A program made the position numbers and the translations under genes. Under the pieces are notes generated by a model. It saw only the letters and a list, made by a program, of their open reading frames with translations. It made no database searches and had not been told where the DNA came from. A stretch of 64,000 bases of DNA from positions 248,001 to 312,000 of the forward strand of contig NZ_SFCC01000006.1 in assembly GCF_004214935.1 (NCBI RefSeq), given 5' to 3'. Source of the stretch: Amycolatopsis suaedae. GTDB lineage: Bacteria > Actinomycetota > Actinomycetes > Mycobacteriales > Pseudonocardiaceae. This document shows positions 8,869-17,129 of the stretch, in pieces (position 1 is the first letter of the stretch; each line of letters begins with the position of its first letter).

Positions 8869-10062
8869 GTGCGGGTGTGGGAGCGGCGCGGAGCGCGCAC
8901 GGAAGCCAGAGCGGGACGACGGCGCGGACGGGCAATGCTCGCGGGGGCACCGTTACTGGCATTGCCGCTGGTGATTCCCGGTAGCGGGATCGGGGTGCTG
9001 GGCACAACCACGGTGTCCGACGACGACCCCAACCGGTACCTGACCGCGCAGGGCGAACCGCTCGACACCCAGGGCAACCCGGTCAACGTCAACGGAAGCC
9101 TGCCGGTCGGCGACTCGATCGGCGAGTCCCTCGGCGGTCCCGACACGCGGTCCGGCAGCGCCGGTCTGCCCTCCGGTCCGCTCGGCATCCCCGGCGCCGC
9201 GCTGCAGGCCTACGTCAAGGCCGCCGAGAACCTGGCGGCCAGCCAGCCCGCGTGTCAGCTGCACTGGTCGCTGCTGGCCAGCATCGGCCGGATCGAGTCC
9301 AACCACGCCCGCGGTGGCAACGTCGACGACAACGGCCACACCCGCGCGCCGATCCTCGGGCCGGTGCTCAACGGCTTCGGGCCCGTCGCGGCGATCAGCG
9401 ACACCGACGGCGGCGCCTACGACGGCGACACCGTGTGGGACCGCGCGGTCGGGCCGATGCAGTTCATCCCGTCGACCTGGCGGGGCTACGCCTCCGACGG
9501 CAACGGCGACGGCGAGAGCAACCCGAACAACATCTACGACGCCACCGTCGGCGCCGGCCGCTACCTGTGTTCCGGCGGGCTGAACACGGCCGACCCGCAG
9601 CAGCGGGCGACCGCGGTGTTCCGCTACAACCGGTCCAGCTCCTACGTCGCCACCGTGCTGACGTGGGCCGATGCCTATGCCCGCGGTGTGCACCCGACGG
9701 CGAACTCGAACAACCCGTCGATCCTGGCGGCCCCGCCCGCTCCGTCCGGCGGTGCGGCTCCGGCCCCGGTCACCCCGCCGCCGGCGCCGGGGCCGACGAC
9801 TCCGCCGCCGGGCACCACGACTCCGCCGCCGGGCACCACGTCGATCACGCAGCCGCCGACGACGACCACGACGACGCCGACCCGCACCGGGCCGTCGACG
9901 CCGCCGAGCCCGCCGACGACCACGACGACGACCACCCCGCCGCCGACCTGCCAGACGCCGGACCCGAACCAGCCGCCGCCGACCACGCCGCCGCCGGCGG
10001 GTGAGCTGCCCTGGTGCGAGCCGACGACGACCCCCAGCTCGGCCGAGAGCAAGACCCCGTAG
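8869..10062 (+). CDS. Secreted lytic transglycosylase with Pro/Thr-rich tail
   Basis: A 397-residue protein. The GTG at 8869 is chosen over the upstream open frame because GGAGGG sits 6 nt before it. A basic N-terminus and hydrophobic run (about 22-47) form a signal or anchor. The SLT domain has its catalytic Glu at about 143 (GRIESNHARGG) and the family motif RAVGPMQFIPSTW. The last 110 residues are a low-complexity Pro/Thr tail rich in TTPPPGTT, probably spanning or binding the wall and possibly glycosylated. It is a paralogue of the gene at 3737. It likely hydrolyses peptidoglycan during growth or division. Confidence 0.9.
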   Translation: MRVWERRGARTEARAGRRRGRAMLAGAPLLALPLVIPGSGIGVLGTTTVSDDDPNRYLTAQGEPLDTQGNPVNVNGSLPVGDSIGESLGGPDTRSGSAGLPSGPLGIPGAALQAYVKAAENLAASQPACQLHWSLLASIGRIESNHARGGNVDDNGHTRAPILGPVLNGFGPVAAISDTDGGAYDGDTVWDRAVGPMQFIPSTWRGYASDGNGDGESNPNNIYDATVGAGRYLCSGGLNTADPQQRATAVFRYNRSSSYVATVLTWADAYARGVHPTANSNNPSILAAPPAPSGGAAPAPVTPPPAPGPTTPPPGTTTPPPGTTSITQPPTTTTTTPTRTGPSTPPSPPTTTTTTTPPPTCQTPDPNQPPPTTPPPAGELPWCEPTTTPSSAESKTP

Positions 10063-10068
10063 TTCCCC

Positions 10069-10111
10069 CGCGACCGCGCCCCGCACGGCTCCCGTGCGGG
10101 GCGCGGTCGCG
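10069..10111 (+). terminator. 20-bp perfect-stem terminator
   Basis: A perfect 20-bp inverted repeat (10069-10088 with 10092-10111) with the 3-nt loop CTC starts 6 bp after the transglycosylase stop. It is a very stable G+C-rich terminator. Confidence 0.85.
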
Positions 10112-10125
10112 AGCACCCACCCGTG

Positions 10126-10188
10126 CGCGAGTCGTACGCTCCGGGCCGCGAGTCGTACGTTCTCCCGCGCGAGTTGTACGTTCCGGCG
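10126..10188 (+). repeat. 21-bp tandem repeat array, three units
   Basis: Units at 10126, 10147 and 10168 (CGCGAGTCGTACGCTCCGG, CGCGAGTCGTACGTTCTCC, CGCGAGTTGTACGTTCCGG) with an exact 21-bp period. Same family as the arrays at 4.7-5.0 kb and 17.0 kb. It lies between the terminator and the promoter of ppx. Confidence 0.75.
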
Positions 10189-10192
10189 GCCC

Positions 10193-10226
10193 GGGAGGCG
10201 GCTTTAGCCCGCTAAAGCCGCCTCCC
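10193..10226. terminator. 15-bp-stem hairpin upstream of ppx
   Basis: GGGAGGCGGCTTTAG (10193-10207) pairs perfectly with 10212-10226 around a CCCG loop. It sits 23 bp upstream of the ppx -10 element. It could be a second terminator insulating ppx or part of the neighbouring repeat array. Confidence 0.6.
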
Positions 10227-10248
10227 CGCCGGTGGTGCGGCGAGCGGA

Positions 10249-10254
10249 TAGGGT
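10249..10254 (+). promoter_or_regulatory. -10 hexamer of ppx (leaderless)
   Basis: TAGGGT ends 6 nt before the ATG at 10261. No Shine-Dalgarno is present. Confidence 0.55.
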
Positions 10255-10260
10255 GGCCGC

Positions 10261-11214
10261 ATGCCTCGGGTAGCCGCCATCGACTGTGGGACCAACTCCA
10301 TCCGCCTGCTCGTCGCCGAGCTGACGCACCGCCACGACGGCACCGTCGACCTGCGTGACCTGCATCGGGAGATGCGGATCGTGCGGCTCGGCCAGGGTGT
10401 CGACGCCACCGGCAGGCTCGCGCCGGAGGCGCTGGAGCGCACCAGGGCGGCACTGGCCGACTACACGGTCGCCGCCCGCCGCAAGGGCGTCGAGAAGGTC
10501 CGCATGGTCGCCACGTCGGCCACCAGGGACGCGAGCAACCGCGACGAGTTCTTCGGCATGACTCGCGACGTGCTCGGCACCGAGGCCGAGGTCATCAGCG
10601 GCGACGAGGAGGCCCGGCTGTCGTTCACCGGCGCCGTCGGCGAGCAGGATCCCGACGACGGCCCGTTCCTCGTCGTCGACATCGGCGGCGGGTCCACCGA
10701 GCTGGTGCTCGGCACCTGGGACGGCAGGAAGGCCGAGGTGCTCGCCGCGCGGTCGGTGGACATCGGCTGCGTGCGCATCACCGAGCGCTGCCTGAAGTCC
10801 GATCCGCCGTCGGGCGACGAGGTGACCGCGGCCGGCGCGCTGGCCGCCGAGGTGCTGGCCGGGGCGTTCGACGCCGTCGACGTCTCCAAGGCCCGGACCT
10901 GGATCGGCGTCGCGGGCACGGTCACCACGCTGTCCGCCGTCGCACAGGGACTGCCGGAGTACGACCGGGACCGCGTGCACCTGTCCCGGCTGTCGCAGGC
11001 CGACATCGGCAGGCTGGCCGACGAACTCCTCTCCGTCGACCACGAGACACGCGCGGCCAACCCGGTGATCCATCCGGGCCGGGTCGACGTCATCGGTGGC
11101 GGCGCGGTGATCCTGCGGACGCTGTCGGAGCAGCTCTCCCGGCTCGGCGGGCCGTCCGAACTGACTGTCAGCGAGCACGACATCCTCGACGGCATCGCGC
11201 TCAGTCTCGCGTAG
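10261..11214 (+). CDS. ppx: Ppx/GppA-family exopolyphosphatase
   Basis: A 317-residue ASKHA-fold phosphatase. The N-terminal P-loop AAIDCGTNSIRLLV and the second phosphate-binding motif VVDIGGGSTELVLG are both present, as is GVAGTVTTLSA in the second half. It hydrolyses polyphosphate or pppGpp; the short single-domain form is typical of actinobacteria. It completes the conserved mfd-ppx block (Rv1026 in mycobacteria). Probably a leaderless transcript. Confidence 0.92.
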   Translation: MPRVAAIDCGTNSIRLLVAELTHRHDGTVDLRDLHREMRIVRLGQGVDATGRLAPEALERTRAALADYTVAARRKGVEKVRMVATSATRDASNRDEFFGMTRDVLGTEAEVISGDEEARLSFTGAVGEQDPDDGPFLVVDIGGGSTELVLGTWDGRKAEVLAARSVDIGCVRITERCLKSDPPSGDEVTAAGALAAEVLAGAFDAVDVSKARTWIGVAGTVTTLSAVAQGLPEYDRDRVHLSRLSQADIGRLADELLSVDHETRAANPVIHPGRVDVIGGGAVILRTLSEQLSRLGGPSELTVSEHDILDGIALSLA

Positions 11215-11260
11215 GCACGACTTTCGTCGGGATTTTCCTCGCTTCGGGTTGCGGCGCGGT

Positions 11261-11266
11261 TAGGTT
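11261..11266 (+). promoter_or_regulatory. -10 hexamer of the S8 protease gene (leaderless)
   Basis: TAGGTT ends 6 nt before the GTG at 11273, with no Shine-Dalgarno. Confidence 0.55.
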
Positions 11267-11272
11267 GCTGCG

Positions 11273-12997
11273 GTGAAGAAGTCGAAGCTGTTGTTCGCGG
11301 CACTCGCGCTGCCGCTGGGGCTGACCGGGCTCGCCGTACCCGGCACCGCCCTCGCCCAACCCGAACTGTCCGGTCCGGCGACGGAGTTCACCGTCCTCGC
11401 CGCCGACGGCCAGGACGTCGCCGCCGCTGAGCGGGCCGTCCGCGCCGCGGGCGGGACGGTCGTGCGCTCCAACGGCGCGATCGGCCTGGTGACGGCCACC
11501 GCGCCGGCGTCGGGCTTCACCCAGCGCCTGGCCGCCGACCCCACCGTGGTCGGCGCCGCGCGGGCCAAGCCCATCGGCCACTCGCCGTCCGGGCGGATCA
11601 GCCCGGACCCCGACGCCGTCGAGCGCGAGTCCAAGCACCTCGGCGCGCAGGCCGCGCCCCGCAAGCCGAAGCCGGTCGGCACCGACCCGCTGGACGACCA
11701 GCTGTGGGGCCTGAAGTCGGTCCGGTCGGACCTGGCCCGCACCGTCCAGCCGGGCGACCGGCGGGTGAAGGTCGGCATCATCGACACCGGTGTCGACGGC
11801 AAGCACCCCGACATCGCGCCCAACTTCGACCTGGCCGCGTCACGCAACTTCGTCCGCGACATGCCCACCGACGAGAACGGCAAGGTCGTCGACGGTCCCT
11901 GTGAGTTCCGCGGCTGCGTCGACCCGGCCGACCACGACGACAACGGCCATGGCACCCACGTCGCCGGCACCATCGGCGCCGCCGCGAACGGCTTCGGCCT
12001 GTCCGGCGTTGCACCGAAGGTGACGCTTGTCAACGTCCGGGCCGCCCTTGACTCCGGCAGCTTCTTCCTGCAGCCGGTGGTCGACGCGATCACCTACGCC
12101 GGCGACGCCGGCCTGGACGTGGTCAACATGAGCTTCTTCGTGGACCCGTGGCTGTACAACTGCCAGGCCAACCCGGCCGACTCCCCGGAGCGGCAGGCCG
12201 AGCAGCGCACCATCACCACCGCGGTCAACCGCGCGCTGACCTACGCGCACCGCAAGGGCGTGACGCAGGTCGTATCGCTGGGCAACCAGCACACCGACCT
12301 GGGCGCTCCGCAGCCGGACACGGTGAGCCCGAACTTCCCGGCGGGCAACAACTACAAGCGCACGATCGACAACGGCTCGTGTGTGACGCTGCCGGTGGAG
12401 GGCGCGCACACGATCGGCGTCTCGTCGTTCGGGCCGTCGCAGGCCAAGGCCGACTACTCCAACTACGGCGTCGAGCAGATCTCGGTGTCCGCGCCGGGCG
12501 GCTACTACCGCGACTACTTCGGCACCGACCAGTTCAAGAAGGTGGAGAACCAGATCCTGTCGGCCTACCCGCGTAACGTCGGCGTGGCCGAGAAGATGAT
12601 CGACGCCGACGGCAACGTCACGCCGGACGGTGTGAAGGCCGGCGTGCAGAAGGCCACCGCCGCCGATGGCCGCGTCGGCTACTACCAGTGGCTGCAGGGG
12701 ACGTCGATGGCGTCGCCGCACGCGTCCGGTGTCGCGGCGTTGATCGTGTCCCAGTACGGCAAGCCGGGCCGCGGCGGGTTCGCCATGGACCCCGACGCCG
12801 TGCAGCGGGTGCTGGAGGGCACCGCCGCGCCGATCGCCTGCCCGGTCCCGCGCACCGTCGACTACCTCGACGAGGGCCGGGACGAGACCTACACCGCCAC
12901 CTGCACCGGCGGGGTGGACTTCAACGGCTTCTACGGCCACGGCGCCGTCGACGCCTACGCCGCGGTCCGCCACGGCGCTCCCTACCTGCGTCCCTGA
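11273..12997 (+). CDS. Secreted subtilisin-like serine protease (S8)
   Basis: A 574-residue protein with a Sec signal peptide (residues 1-28, cleavage near TALAQ). A short propeptide-like region follows, then a subtilase domain with catalytic Asp about 171 (IIDTGVDGKHPD), His about 226 (NGHGTHVAGT) and Ser about 478 (GTSMASPHASG). It carries a long insertion between His and Ser and an extra Cys-rich C-terminal segment (IACPVPRTV...TATCTGG). No PKD or anchor domain, so it is probably released. It is convergent with the carboxypeptidase gene, with a terminator between them. Confidence 0.93.
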   Translation: MKKSKLLFAALALPLGLTGLAVPGTALAQPELSGPATEFTVLAADGQDVAAAERAVRAAGGTVVRSNGAIGLVTATAPASGFTQRLAADPTVVGAARAKPIGHSPSGRISPDPDAVERESKHLGAQAAPRKPKPVGTDPLDDQLWGLKSVRSDLARTVQPGDRRVKVGIIDTGVDGKHPDIAPNFDLAASRNFVRDMPTDENGKVVDGPCEFRGCVDPADHDDNGHGTHVAGTIGAAANGFGLSGVAPKVTLVNVRAALDSGSFFLQPVVDAITYAGDAGLDVVNMSFFVDPWLYNCQANPADSPERQAEQRTITTAVNRALTYAHRKGVTQVVSLGNQHTDLGAPQPDTVSPNFPAGNNYKRTIDNGSCVTLPVEGAHTIGVSSFGPSQAKADYSNYGVEQISVSAPGGYYRDYFGTDQFKKVENQILSAYPRNVGVAEKMIDADGNVTPDGVKAGVQKATAADGRVGYYQWLQGTSMASPHASGVAALIVSQYGKPGRGGFAMDPDAVQRVLEGTAAPIACPVPRTVDYLDEGRDETYTATCTGGVDFNGFYGHGAVDAYAAVRHGAPYLRP

Positions 12998-13002
12998 CGC
13001 CA

Positions 13003-13034
13003 GACCGCCCCTTCCCCGCGGGGAAGGGGCGGTC
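13003..13034. terminator. Bidirectional terminator
   Basis: A perfect inverted repeat, GACCGCCCCTTCCCC and its complement with a minimal loop, lies between two convergent stop codons (12997 and 13040). Confidence 0.85.
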
Positions 13035-13039
13035 CCGGC

Positions 13040-14515
13040 TCAGCGGTTGGACGCCGAGCGGATGAAGTCCGCCAGGTCCTTCGACTGCCGCAACCGGGTG
13101 GGTTCGTGGCAGTACATCATGTGGCCAGCCGGGTAGTAGGCCCTGTCGATGTTGTCCCGCAGTTCCTCCGGGATGGCCAGGTTCGCCAGTACCTGCTCGG
13201 CGGCGAAGTACGGCGTCGCGCCGTCGTAGTGGCCGAACGCCACGTGCAGCTTCAGGTGCGGGTTCTGCCGCATCGCCGCGCTCAGCCCGGCCACCGCGGA
13301 CACCGCGCGGCCCTCGAACTCCTTGTACGACCACGCCTGGTTGACGTCCATTGACAGCAGCTCGTACGGCAGGTCGCTGGCGTACTCCAGCTCGGCCCGC
13401 ACGTAGTGGTTGAACGCGGCCGAGTACGCGCCGATGATCCGGGAGATCGCGGCGTCGTCGCTCATCAGCTCGCGGCCACCGTCCGGCTCCCAGGTGGTGA
13501 ACCGGCCGTCCATGCGCCCGGTGGTCAGTCCCTGGTCGCGCAGCAGCTCGGTGAAGAAGCGCACGTGCTCGATCCGCAGGTTCACCCGGTCCACATAGGA
13601 CTCTTCGAGCCCGGTCAGCGACGCCAGTGTCCGCACGGCCTCGGTGCGTTCCGCAGCGGACAGCCGGGCGCCCTGGCTCAGCACCCACGGCAGCTCGCGG
13701 GCGGCAAACTCCTCGGCGTCGGCGAGGACGTCGTCGAGCGGCCGGTCACCGTGCCTGCCGTGGTAGTGCGCGATCGCCGCGTAGGTCGGCACGAACAGCG
13801 AGTACGGCTGGTCGTTGCCCTCGGTGAACCGGATCGTCCCCATGTCGAGCACCGACGAGATCAGCAGCAGGCCGTTGAGGTACATCCCGTGCCGCTCCTG
13901 CAGGTGCGCGGCCAGCGCGGCGGCCCGCAGGGTGCCGTAGGACTCACCGGCGAGGAACTTCGGCGACAGCCAGCGGCCGTTGCGGGTCGTCCACAGCCGG
14001 ATGATCTCGCCGACCGTCTCGACGTCGGGGGTGAACCCGTGGTGGTCGCCGGGCTTCTCGCCGGTGGTCGAGCGGGAGTAGCCGGTGGACACCGGGTCGA
14101 TGAACACCAGGTCGGAGTGGGCGAGCAGGGTCTCGGGGTTGTCCGCGAGCCGGTACGGCGGCGGCTCGGGGTCGGTCACGTCGCCGGACACCGCGCGACG
14201 CGGGCCGAGCAGGCCCATGTGCAGCCAGATGCTGGACGAGCCGGGGCCGCCGTTGAAGGCGAACGTCACCGGGCGCTTCTCGGCGTCGGCGTCGTCCACT
14301 GTGTACGCGGTGACGAAGACCTCGGCCTTGGGCAGGTGCCCGTCGAACTTGCCGTCGGTCAGCACCTCCTTGCGCAGCACGATCCTGCCAGCCTGTGCGG
14401 TGTAGGCGAGCTTCTTGCGCTTCACGGTGAGGGTGTGGTGCGTGGTCACCAGGTCGTCGGTCGGCTCGGGCTTCGCCTCGGCCTCCTCGACGGTGTCGTT
14501 CTCGTTGTCCGGCAT
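13040..14515 (-). CDS. Serine carboxypeptidase-like peptidase (S10)
   Basis: A 491-residue alpha/beta-hydrolase of peptidase family S10. The oxyanion motif FNGGPGSSS, the nucleophile Ser about 192 in GESYGT, the Asp in FGHYDGATPY and the His in PAGHMMY are all visible. No signal peptide: the N-terminus is acidic, so it probably acts in the cytoplasm, perhaps in peptide turnover. A TAAGTT hexamer ends 6 nt before the ATG, indicating a leaderless message. Divergent from the uracil-DNA glycosylase gene (30 bp). Confidence 0.9.
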   Translation of the reverse strand: MPDNENDTVEEAEAKPEPTDDLVTTHHTLTVKRKKLAYTAQAGRIVLRKEVLTDGKFDGHLPKAEVFVTAYTVDDADAEKRPVTFAFNGGPGSSSIWLHMGLLGPRRAVSGDVTDPEPPPYRLADNPETLLAHSDLVFIDPVSTGYSRSTTGEKPGDHHGFTPDVETVGEIIRLWTTRNGRWLSPKFLAGESYGTLRAAALAAHLQERHGMYLNGLLLISSVLDMGTIRFTEGNDQPYSLFVPTYAAIAHYHGRHGDRPLDDVLADAEEFAARELPWVLSQGARLSAAERTEAVRTLASLTGLEESYVDRVNLRIEHVRFFTELLRDQGLTTGRMDGRFTTWEPDGGRELMSDDAAISRIIGAYSAAFNHYVRAELEYASDLPYELLSMDVNQAWSYKEFEGRAVSAVAGLSAAMRQNPHLKLHVAFGHYDGATPYFAAEQVLANLAIPEELRDNIDRAYYPAGHMMYCHEPTRLRQSKDLADFIRSASNR

Positions 14516-14521
14516 GGCTCC

Positions 14522-14527
14522 AACTTA
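14522..14527 (-). promoter_or_regulatory. -10 hexamer of the S10 peptidase gene (leaderless)
   Basis: On the minus strand TAAGTT ends 6 nt before the ATG at 14515. Confidence 0.5.
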
Positions 14528-14545
14528 GTCGCGATGATGTGAAGC

Positions 14546-15238
14546 ATGGACATGGCCGAACTCGACGCCGCGGTCAGCCAGTGCCGTGCCTGCCCCCGGC
14601 TGGTGGAGTGGCGGGAGGAGGTGGCCCGGACGAAGCGGGCCGCGTTCCGGGACTGGACCTACTGGGGGCGGCCGGTGCCCGGCTTCGGTCCCCACGACGC
14701 GGCGCTGGCGATCATCGGGCTCGCGCCCGCCGCGCACGGCGCCAACCGCACCGGGCGGATGTTCACCGGCGACCGTTCCGGGGACTTCCTCTACCAGGCG
14801 CTCTACGACGTCGGCTTGGCCTCCCAGCCGCACGCCGAGCACATCGACGACGGGCTGGAGCTGCGCGGCACCCGCCTGACCGCGCCGGTGAAGTGCGCGC
14901 CGCCGGAGAACAAGCCGACGCCTGCCGAGCGGGACGCCTGCAGGCACTGGCTGGCCGACGAGCTGCGCCTGCTCACCCCGACGCTGCGGGCGATCGTCGT
15001 CCTCGGCGGGTTCGGCTGGCAGGCGTTGCTCCCCGTGCTGGCAGCCGCGGGCTGGCAGGTGCCCCGGCCGCGGCCGAAGTTCGGGCACGGGGTGCGCGTG
15101 ACCCTGGCGGGGCCCACGGAGATCACCCTGTTCGGGTTGTTCCATCCGTCGCAGCAGAACACCTTCACCGGCAGGCTCACGCCCGCCATGGCGCGTGACG
15201 TACTGAGCGCCGCCGCGGCCGCGGCGGGCCTGGTCTGA
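14546..15238 (+). CDS. Family 5 uracil-DNA glycosylase (UDGb type)
   Basis: A 230-residue base-excision-repair enzyme. Motif 1 reads GLAPAAHGANRTGRMFTGD and motif 2 HPSQQNTFTG, characteristic of UDGb. Four Cys (13 and 16 in CRACP, plus KCAPP and DACRHW) are placed to hold the 4Fe-4S cluster. It removes uracil and related deaminated bases, important in a G+C-rich genome. ATG at 14546 or 14552 could be the start. Confidence 0.92.
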   Translation: MDMAELDAAVSQCRACPRLVEWREEVARTKRAAFRDWTYWGRPVPGFGPHDAALAIIGLAPAAHGANRTGRMFTGDRSGDFLYQALYDVGLASQPHAEHIDDGLELRGTRLTAPVKCAPPENKPTPAERDACRHWLADELRLLTPTLRAIVVLGGFGWQALLPVLAAAGWQVPRPRPKFGHGVRVTLAGPTEITLFGLFHPSQQNTFTGRLTPAMARDVLSAAAAAAGLV

Positions 15239-15379
15239 GTGCGGGCGGCGACCACTGGACTACCCGCCGCAGCCGGTCCGAAACGCCCGTTTCTGAATCG
15301 TTCCACCGGCGCAGCGACGCTGGTCACAGCAACGTGGGGTATGTGAGCGGGATGTCAAGTGTGGTGGGACCATGGACGC

Positions 15380-16702
15380 ATGGCAGCGAAATCGGAACCG
15401 ACTCGGATCCTGGTTCTCGGTGGTGGCTACGTCGGTCTGTACACGGCGCTCGGCCTCCAGAAGAAGCTCCGGGCCAACGAGGCGTCCGTGACGGTCGTGG
15501 ACCCTCAGCCCCACATGACCTACCAGCCGTTCCTGCCCGAGGCGGCGGCCGGCGCCATCGAGCCGCGGCACGTCGTCGTCCCGCTGCGCCGGGTGCTCAA
15601 GCGGTGCCACGTGCTGACCGCGCGCGTCACCAAGATCGAGCACGGGCGCAAGACGGTGACCGTCGAGGCGGCCGACGGCCACATCGAGCAGCTGTCCTAC
15701 GACGTCCTGGTCGTCGCGCTCGGCGCCGTGGCCAGGGTGCTGCCCATCCCCGGCCTCGCCGAGCAGGGCATCGCCTTCAAGACCATCGGTGAGGCGATCT
15801 ACCTGCGCAACCACGTGATGACCAAGCTCGACCAGGCGGCGAGCACGCTCGACCCGGAGCTGCGCAAACGCTTGCTCACCTTCACGGTCGTCGGCGGTGG
15901 CTTCGCCGGTATCGAGGCGCTGGCCGAGCTGGAGGACATGACCCGGTTCGCCACCCGGTACTACGAGAACATCTCGCCGGAGGACATCCGGTGGGTGCTC
16001 GTCGAGGCGGCGGGCCGGATCCTGCCCGAGGTGCGCGAGACGCTCGGCGTCTACACCGTCGAGCAGCTGGAGAAGCGCGGCATCGAGGTCTACCTCTCGA
16101 CGGCGGCGAAGTCGTTCGAGAACGGTCATGTCGTGCTCTCGGACGGCACCGAGTTCGACAGTGACACGATCATCTGGACGGCAGGCGTCAAGGCCAACCC
16201 GGTCCTCGCCGACTCGGACCTGCCGCTGGACCGCCGCGGCAGGCTGGAGGCGACCGCCGCCCTGCAGGTCGTCGGTCACCCGGACGTGTGGACCGCCGGT
16301 GACGTCGCCGCCATTCCGGACCTGTCGCGGACCGAGCAGGACCCGACGGCCACCTGCCCGCCGAACGCGCAGCACGCCGTGCGGCAGGCCCGTCACCTGG
16401 CGAAGAACATGATCAAGTCGCTGCGTGGTGGCAAGCCGAAGGACTACTTCCACAAGAACCTCGGCGCCGTGGCCGGCCTCGGCCTGCACAAGGGCGTCGC
16501 CGACGCGATGAACCTGAAGATCAAGGGCTTCCCGGCCTGGGTCTTCCACCGCGTCTACCACGCCTACGCGATGCCGACGTTCAACCGCAAGGTCCGCATC
16601 ATCTTCGACTGGCTGCTCGGCGGTCTGTTCCGCCGCGAGGTCATCTCGCTGGGGCAGATCAACAACCCGAAGGAAGAATTCGCCCGAGTCTCGAAGTCCT
16701 GA
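15380..16702 (+). CDS. ndh: Type II NADH dehydrogenase (NDH-2)
   Basis: A 440-residue flavoprotein of the membrane-peripheral NADH:menaquinone oxidoreductase family. An N-terminal FAD-binding fold (RILVLGGGYVGLYTA), a second dinucleotide fold for NADH (TFTVVGGGFAGIEALAEL), the FAD motif VWTAGDVAAIP and a C-terminal amphipathic region (about 390-425) for membrane contact are seen. The ATG at 15380 is chosen because the fold begins there; the frame opens 21 nt earlier. The preceding 140 bp hold no gene and should contain the promoter. Confidence 0.93.
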   Translation: MAAKSEPTRILVLGGGYVGLYTALGLQKKLRANEASVTVVDPQPHMTYQPFLPEAAAGAIEPRHVVVPLRRVLKRCHVLTARVTKIEHGRKTVTVEAADGHIEQLSYDVLVVALGAVARVLPIPGLAEQGIAFKTIGEAIYLRNHVMTKLDQAASTLDPELRKRLLTFTVVGGGFAGIEALAELEDMTRFATRYYENISPEDIRWVLVEAAGRILPEVRETLGVYTVEQLEKRGIEVYLSTAAKSFENGHVVLSDGTEFDSDTIIWTAGVKANPVLADSDLPLDRRGRLEATAALQVVGHPDVWTAGDVAAIPDLSRTEQDPTATCPPNAQHAVRQARHLAKNMIKSLRGGKPKDYFHKNLGAVAGLGLHKGVADAMNLKIKGFPAWVFHRVYHAYAMPTFNRKVRIIFDWLLGGLFRREVISLGQINNPKEEFARVSKS

Positions 16703-16728
16703 CCGCCGCTTACCCTAGGCTGTTGGCT

Positions 16729-16802
16729 GCCCCGGTAGCCCAACTGGCAGAGGCAGTCGGCTTAAAACCGACCCAGTGCGGGTTCGATCCCCGTCCGGGG
16801 CA
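16729..16802 (+). tRNA. tRNA-Leu(UAA)-like, class I with short variable loop
   Basis: A 74-nt cloverleaf: acceptor GCCCCGG/CCGGGGC with discriminator A, D arm with GG, anticodon stem GTCGG/CCGAC, anticodon loop CTTAAAA and T arm with TTCGATC. The anticodon at 16763-16765 is TAA, which reads UUA leucine codons. The variable region is only CCAGT, whereas bacterial tRNA-Leu normally has a long variable arm. CCA is not encoded. It lies 26 bp after ndh. Confidence 0.9.
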
Positions 16803-16966
16803 CGGACCCGCGCCGTGCCGACCAGGTCCGAGGTCTGGACGGTGAAGGTGCGCCGCAGTGCGGCGGGGTTGATTCCGCCGCTCGGGGTGAGCAATGCCTC
16901 CAGGCGGCGCACCACCGCGGCGGCCTCGTCCCGCAGTGCCTCGGCGCGCGGGGGTGTGGGCACCAT
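16803..16966 (-). pseudogene. LysR-family regulator remnant
   Basis: On the minus strand about 54 codons read MVPTPPRAEALRDEA, then RRLEALL, then ALRRTFTVQTSDLV. These are the linker helix and first strand of the effector domain of LysR proteins. The DNA-binding half is missing upstream, where the sequence passes within 30 bp to the dispersed 21-bp repeat. The rest of the effector domain is missing where the frame runs into the tRNA. It is a gene fragment trapped between two mobile-looking boundaries. Confidence 0.6.
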
Positions 16967-16994
16967 CGCCTGTCCCGCCCGTCCGTTCCGGACC

Positions 16995-17080
16995 CGCGAG
17001 TCCCACCGTCGTGCACGCGAGTTCCACGCTCCGGCACGCGAACTCCACGCTCCCGCACCACCACGACTCCCGACTTTGCC
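16995..17080 (+). repeat. 21-bp repeat array, copy of the 4931-5015 element
   Basis: Units at 16995, 17016 and 17037 (CGCGAGTCCCACC, CGCGAGTTCCACG, CGCGAACTCCACG) and then GACTTTGCC. The first 62 bp differ by one base from 4931-4992. The copy ends 50 bp before the stop of the convergent S8 gene. Confidence 0.75.
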
Positions 17081-17129
17081 CCCTTTCACGGCATAGTCCG
17101 GCGCTGCCGGCCACGGACAGTCCGTTCGA

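Noticed and set aside
9675..10052. Minus-strand open frame rich in Gly and Val opposite the transglycosylase tail
   Set aside because: It is the antisense shadow of the Pro/Thr low-complexity tail, with no start signal or motif.
16715..17114. Full-length minus-strand genes across the tRNA region
   Set aside because: The frames run through the tRNA and the 21-bp repeats; only the 54-codon LysR-like part resembles a protein.
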